A stretch of 22,875 nucleotides of DNA, taken from positions 1 through 22,875 of the IMG/VR virus record IMGVR_UViG_3300030090_003988; one strand, given 5' to 3'. Below are positions 19,410-22,875 of this stretch, in pieces. The number at the start of each line of letters is the position of its first letter. Within the stretch, counting starts at the first letter, position 1. The notes below the pieces were generated by a model, which was given only the letters and a program-made list of their open reading frames with translations, ran no database searches and had not been told where the DNA came from. A program made the translations under genes and the position numbers. Source of the DNA: a virus.

Positions 19410-19696
19410 TGTTTGTCTGGCACGCTCCAAATATGCCACGGCAATCCTGTCGCAGTGCAGGCATGCTTATCTGCCTTGCTAGCGGGGCCGCCTTTTGGGT
19501 GTGAATGCACTATCGCTTCAATCGTTCCACGGAATGCTGCGGCCGCGTAGTCTCTTGGGTCAATGGCAAAGTCAGCACAAGGATCATCAGCGATATTCCG
19601 GCAAGGCCAGAAAATACCGTCAACCACAAGACCGCATGACTCAGCATCGCCAGACGAGCAGGCGTGCTTTTCTGCATCAGACCGAAAGCCTTGCAC
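19388..19696 (-). CDS. JAB/JAMM (Mov34) metallopeptidase (N-terminal half of lambda K)
   Basis: A 102-residue protein with the complete JAMM zinc-peptidase set: Glu in DAESCGLVV (E19), His-x-His-Pro in EAIVHSHPKGG (H64, H66) and the SxxD part in PASKADKH (S73, D76). In lambda this domain is the N-terminal half of gpK, fused to NlpC/P60; here it is a separate gene. The ATG near 19679 is in another frame, so I take GTG 19696, which gives a 20-base overlap with the L-like gene and puts the first helix (SDAEKHACSSGD) at the N-terminus as in the family. It probably trims or clips tail proteins or cell-wall peptides at the tail tip. Confidence 0.85.
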   Translation of the reverse strand: MQGFRSDAEKHACSSGDAESCGLVVDGIFWPCRNIADDPCADFAIDPRDYAAAAFRGTIEAIVHSHPKGGPASKADKHACTATGLPWHIWSVPDKQWSTIKP

Positions 19697-20429
19697 CTGG
19701 GAAGCCTCCAAACGGCAAGAGCTTATCTTTTGGGCCGATGCCTTTTCCTTTTGGAAACCGCAGCTCACACGCCCTTAGGTTTTTGGCACATTGATCCTCT
19801 GATGCGTTGCTGACCTGTTGGTTGTTGAGATTGAATTTTTTGCCTGGCTTGTACCCGCATTGTTTACCCTTGTAGACCCAAGGGCAGTGCTCAACAACCT
19901 GCCGTCCGGGCAAACGTAGATTAGTCAGATCAAGCTTGCCAACTAGTTCAAACTCAACAACCTCAGGGTTCTCCGTTGCCACACGGTCGATATACCAAGT
20001 TTCATGTCCACCGCCAAAAACTGCATCTGGATCAGCTGTTGAGTTTGTACCGCTTGTAAAGTTGACAGCATCTAAAAACTTCTTGCAGGTGCGGATTCGC
20101 CTTACCTCGGCCTGCAATGCGTTGTAAGAATTTAGAAGAGAAGTAATTGCACCATTAGCGTTTGCAACTCTCATAACGGGGCGAGGCAACGTCCCTTTTG
20201 TAGTTACCTCAAACCCAGTTACCTCAATCGGCACTGCCGAATAGGTTTTGCCGTTGAAGACGATATTCTGCGACAGCTCGTTCGTCCCAGCATGATAATA
20301 GTAAATCAAGTTGACGCCATTAACAGCTTGCGTAAGGTGCAGCTCAAACAGCTCAATAATTGCTGATGGCTCAAGGGAGTGCAGCTCCCTCTCAACCGTA
20401 TTCTTTGAAACAGGAATCGATGATGTCAT
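19677..20429 (-). CDS. lambda L-like tail tip protein with four-Cys iron-sulfur site
   Basis: A 250-residue homologue of the lambda tail tip protein L. The family features are the start (HSLEPSAIIELFELHLTQ), the central GGGHETWYIDRVATENPEVV (139-158, split into overlapping parts here), EFELVGKLDLTNLRLPGR, and the C-terminal cysteine domain. Its Cys are at 182, 191, 214 and 221. This spacing of 9, 23 and 7 residues is what I remember for the iron-sulfur cluster of lambda gpL (C173, C182, C205, C212), so a [4Fe-4S]-type site is likely. It starts on ATGA overlapping the stop of the M-like gene. Its 3' end overlaps the JAB gene. Confidence 0.9.
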   Translation of the reverse strand: MTSSIPVSKNTVERELHSLEPSAIIELFELHLTQAVNGVNLIYYYHAGTNELSQNIVFNGKTYSAVPIEVTGFEVTTKGTLPRPVMRVANANGAITSLLNSYNALQAEVRRIRTCKKFLDAVNFTSGTNSTADPDAVFGGGHETWYIDRVATENPEVVEFELVGKLDLTNLRLPGRQVVEHCPWVYKGKQCGYKPGKKFNLNNQQVSNASEDQCAKNLRACELRFPKGKGIGPKDKLLPFGGFPGARLSV

Positions 20430-20764
20430 GCCTCAAACACCTGCTCGAATGTTGCTTGGATTGTGGCACGGTTTTGATATGGAATCGACTTGGTCCAGCT
20501 TCGGCAGATGTACTTCCCGCTGCTCGCTTCACCAGGTGGCGTGAAATCGAAATGCTCTGCACCTCCGCGAGCGTCTAAGAACGTCTCAATCAAATTTGCG
20601 TCTGTTTCGGAGACCTGAAAAGTCAGACTGTAGACTTTTGGATCCTGATTGATGCCAAACGTGCTGCGCTGGCTATAGCCTGATCCGAACTGAGCGATCC
20701 TGACGTTAGGGGCGCTGTTCTTTTGAACACCGTAGGTCGGTGTGACTGAAGGAAATGTTGGCAT
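20426..20764 (-). CDS. lambda M-like minor tail protein
   Basis: A 112-residue member of the minor tail protein M family (lambda gpM is 109 residues). Typical traits are the N-terminal MPTFPSVTPTYGVQKNSAPN, the FGSGYSQRSTFGINQ stretch, DPKVYSLTFQVSETDANLIE, a conserved FDFTPPGEASSGKYICRSW and the closing WTKSIPYQNRATIQATFEQ. M takes part in building the tail tip initiator complex together with H, L, K, I and J. It starts with the last base of the tape measure stop (TAATG) and overlaps the L-like gene by four bases, so it is strictly coupled to both. Confidence 0.9.
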   Translation of the reverse strand: MPTFPSVTPTYGVQKNSAPNVRIAQFGSGYSQRSTFGINQDPKVYSLTFQVSETDANLIETFLDARGGAEHFDFTPPGEASSGKYICRSWTKSIPYQNRATIQATFEQVFEA

Positions 20765-22875
20765 TAGTTGAGGAGACCTCCCGGCATTTTTTGTTTGACG
20801 ATTTCAGCCTGAACGGCAGCGCCAATCGCTTGCCCAAGAGCTTTGCCTTGTTGATCATCACCTTGCACGCTAGATCCTTTGGCGTCAACATTCACTACGA
20901 TGTTTGACCCGCCTAATGCGTGATTAGGGGTAACAGTTCCTGAAACACCGGGGGTAAAAATTTCAGGGCCTTCCTCGCCGACGAGATATGACTTGCCCGC
21001 CATTGCCGGACCACCATTTGCGAGTGCTCCTTCAAACAAAGTTCCGAGAATACCGCCCCCGGCCTTAAGCCCTCCTCCAGGACTGCCAAACAGCAGTAAG
21101 TTGGTTGCAAGCTGAAGCATCTGATCAGCCAAGTTATTCAGCAGGTTTGTTGCAGCCTCGGCCAATGAAGTCGTACCCCGAACTGCGCCTTGCAGGGCCT
21201 CAGTAACGCCACTCGCAATAGTGTCGCCAATGCCTTGATAAACGCTCTTCAGTTCTTCGGCACGTTTCTTCTCTTCTTCTTGTGCTTGTTTCTTTTCCTC
21301 TGCCTGAATTCTATTTTGTTCAGTTATTGCTGCTGTCGCGTCTTGCTGTTCGTGCAATGCAATAGTGGCTGCAACTTCTGCATCCATCTGTTCTTGCGTT
21401 AGCCCTTTCTTGTTTTCAAGGATATTTGCAATCTGAATTTGACGCTCAAACTGTGTGCGCTCCTCTTCAGTAAGGGCTGATGCAAGTAATGTCTGTTGCT
21501 CCAGTGAACGTACCCTGTCGGCTGATGCTTCCGCGATGCGTTTCAAACGCTCTTCTTCTTGCTTTTGTTTATTAGCGGCATCTGAAGAGCCTGACAGTCC
21601 TGCGGTCGGAACAATTTGATTTGCTGGGGGCGGCTCAGAATTTGGCTTTGACGGCGCTGATGCAGCTTGCGACGCCTCAAATATCTCTTGCGCACGCGCT
21701 TCTATTGCAGCCGGATCAGCCTTTCTTGTACCGCGACCCATAACGCCGCCTAATTCTTCTCGCGCTTGTGTCCTCGCGCGATTCATTTGGAACATCTCAG
21801 TCAACTTTGCAACAGCCGCTGTCGCAGCGGTAAGGACTGAATTGATCAGATCCAACAAACCCTTAATTGCAGGCCCAAGAACTTGATCCAATCCCCTTAC
21901 AAGAGTTGTGATGTTGTTGACAATCTGACTTATCTGCGACGACACTGTTTGCCCCATGATGTCCGCAGCATCACCAGCAGCACCCGTTGCGTTCTTTTGG
22001 TTGTCTAGGTTCTTGTTAAAAGTGACTAGATCGTCATTGATCAAAGGCATCAACGCCTTCAAAGCATCGACAGAGCCAAACAACTTGGTGATCTCCACCT
22101 CACTGCCGCCCGTCTTCTGGATGACATCTTCCAGAAAACCCCCAAACCCCTTCGTCTTGATTGCAGCACTGCTGAAGTCCAGTCCTAATCGTTTCGCCGC
22201 TTTAGCCGCTTCGCTCGTCGGTTTTACGATCGAGGCGATTACCTGATTGATGCCTGCGAACGTACTTTCGACCGGTACACCCTGTGCCGTAACTGTTGAG
22301 ATCGCGGCGTTCAGCTCATCAATCCCAACGCCCGCAGCGGCTGCGATCGGAGCCACACGACCAATCTGGCTTGCGTACTGACCAACAACAATTTTGCCAT
22401 CGTTCTGTGTCTGAACAAATCCGTCAACAATTTTGCTTACGCTATCGGTCGTCAAACCAAAAGCATTCATCACGCTTGTCGCCGCGTCGGAAACTGTATT
22501 GATGTCGGTCATGCCACCGACCGCACCAAGCAGCGACGCTTCAAGAATCTTGGTGATGTCTGCGGCTTTACTGAAACCGGCAGAGGCTACGTCATAAGAA
22601 GCAGCGAGCAACTCGTTGCTGCTAGCGAGACCGCCTGTTCTGGCGACTACGCCGACGAGCTGACCTTCAAGCGTCTGTACATCGACGCCGAGAGTTTTTA
22701 CAGCAGCCCTCGACTTATCTGCTTCAACAAATCCCTTGAAGCCTGTAACAACAGCTCCTGCTGCCGTAGCAACAAGAGATAGAGGTCCAAGAATTCCTTT
22801 AACGGCAGCACCTAATGCTTTTGCGCTTACACCGGCAGCTCCAGCCCCTTGGCTGAAAGCTTTCATCCCAGTAGC
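20764..22875 (-). CDS. tail tape measure protein (TP901-type), 5'-truncated by the window
   Basis: At least 703 residues of a tape measure protein; the open frame runs past the right edge. ATG 22866 exists but is probably internal. The part visible has the TP901-like core (EADKSRAAVKTLGVDVQTLE, then VGQYASQIGRVAPIAAAAGV and GFGGFLEDVIQKTGG), a hydrophobic middle (~315-355), and a long charged coiled coil (KQEEERLKRIAEASADRVRS to KKQAQEEEKKRAEELKSVYQ). The Gly-rich end (SPGGGLKAGGGILGTLFEGA, then SYLVGEEGPEIFTPG) is a common tape measure C-terminus. It sets tail length and passes into the cell at infection. It is followed with a one-base overlap by the M-like gene, the lambda H-M order. Confidence 0.9.
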   Translation of the reverse strand, partial: ATGMKAFSQGAGAAGVSAKALGAAVKGILGPLSLVATAAGAVVTGFKGFVEADKSRAAVKTLGVDVQTLEGQLVGVVARTGGLASSNELLAASYDVASAGFSKAADITKILEASLLGAVGGMTDINTVSDAATSVMNAFGLTTDSVSKIVDGFVQTQNDGKIVVGQYASQIGRVAPIAAAAGVGIDELNAAISTVTAQGVPVESTFAGINQVIASIVKPTSEAAKAAKRLGLDFSSAAIKTKGFGGFLEDVIQKTGGSEVEITKLFGSVDALKALMPLINDDLVTFNKNLDNQKNATGAAGDAADIMGQTVSSQISQIVNNITTLVRGLDQVLGPAIKGLLDLINSVLTAATAAVAKLTEMFQMNRARTQAREELGGVMGRGTRKADPAAIEARAQEIFEASQAASAPSKPNSEPPPANQIVPTAGLSGSSDAANKQKQEEERLKRIAEASADRVRSLEQQTLLASALTEEERTQFERQIQIANILENKKGLTQEQMDAEVAATIALHEQQDATAAITEQNRIQAEEKKQAQEEEKKRAEELKSVYQGIGDTIASGVTEALQGAVRGTTSLAEAATNLLNNLADQMLQLATNLLLFGSPGGGLKAGGGILGTLFEGALANGGPAMAGKSYLVGEEGPEIFTPGVSGTVTPNHALGGSNIVVNVDAKGSSVQGDDQQGKALGQAIGAAVQAEIVKQKMPGGLLN

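Overview
The window looks like part of the genome of a tailed phage (siphovirus type, with a lambda-like flexible tail) of a marine cyanobacterium such as Synechococcus or Prochlorococcus. The lambda tail order H-M-L-K-I-J can be read on the minus strand. Several small accessory proteins (outer-membrane barrel, 41-aa basic protein, secreted proteins) resemble families I remember from marine cyanophages; I recalled these from memory and did not search for them. I see no integrase, capsid, terminase or tRNA gene, so the window does not show whether the phage is temperate. Both ends cut genes: a RecB-like nuclease on the left and the tape measure on the right.

Layout. (1) 1-6552, plus strand: early region of about 20 small, tightly packed genes, often joined by ATGA, GTGA or TGATG overlaps. 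Recognisable products form a recombination set: PD-(D/E)XK nuclease, RusA resolvase, ERF single-strand annealing protein, and a small protein ending in an SSB-like acidic tip. A ribbon-helix-helix protein with a TTG start lies between ERF and the SSB-like gene. (2) 6604-7928, minus strand: four genes including a membrane-anchored C39-like cysteine peptidase, a possible lysis module. (3) 7971-11015: a compact region of alternating strands. Four plus-strand genes (one membrane protein, three secreted proteins) are followed by minus, plus and minus genes that overlap tail to tail or share bases at their start codons. (4) 11026-22875, minus strand: late tail operon from tape measure through tail tip, J-like protein and two fibres to small proteins and an outer-membrane beta-barrel, ending at a strong terminator.

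The most unusual feature is a five-copy regulatory element in the early region (starts at 646, 980, 1230, 3348 and 3923). Each copy has two near-identical palindromic sites, TGGTATACA and TGGTATACCA, exactly 21 bp apart, followed by a conserved G-poor leader ending in CAACCAACCCC and then, 23-32 bases after the second site, an ATG without a Shine-Dalgarno sequence. One copy directly follows a good terminator hairpin. I read these as repeated early promoter/operator units. A second candidate is a 104-base RNA at 4602-4705, closed by a perfect 8-bp stem, in the leader of the ERF gene.

How the genes work together: the early genes probably process and recombine replicating phage DNA. The late operon builds the tail, with lambda K split into two enzymes, lambda I extended, and the J region divided over several frames. 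The middle genes probably act on the host envelope (lysis, secreted and outer-membrane proteins).
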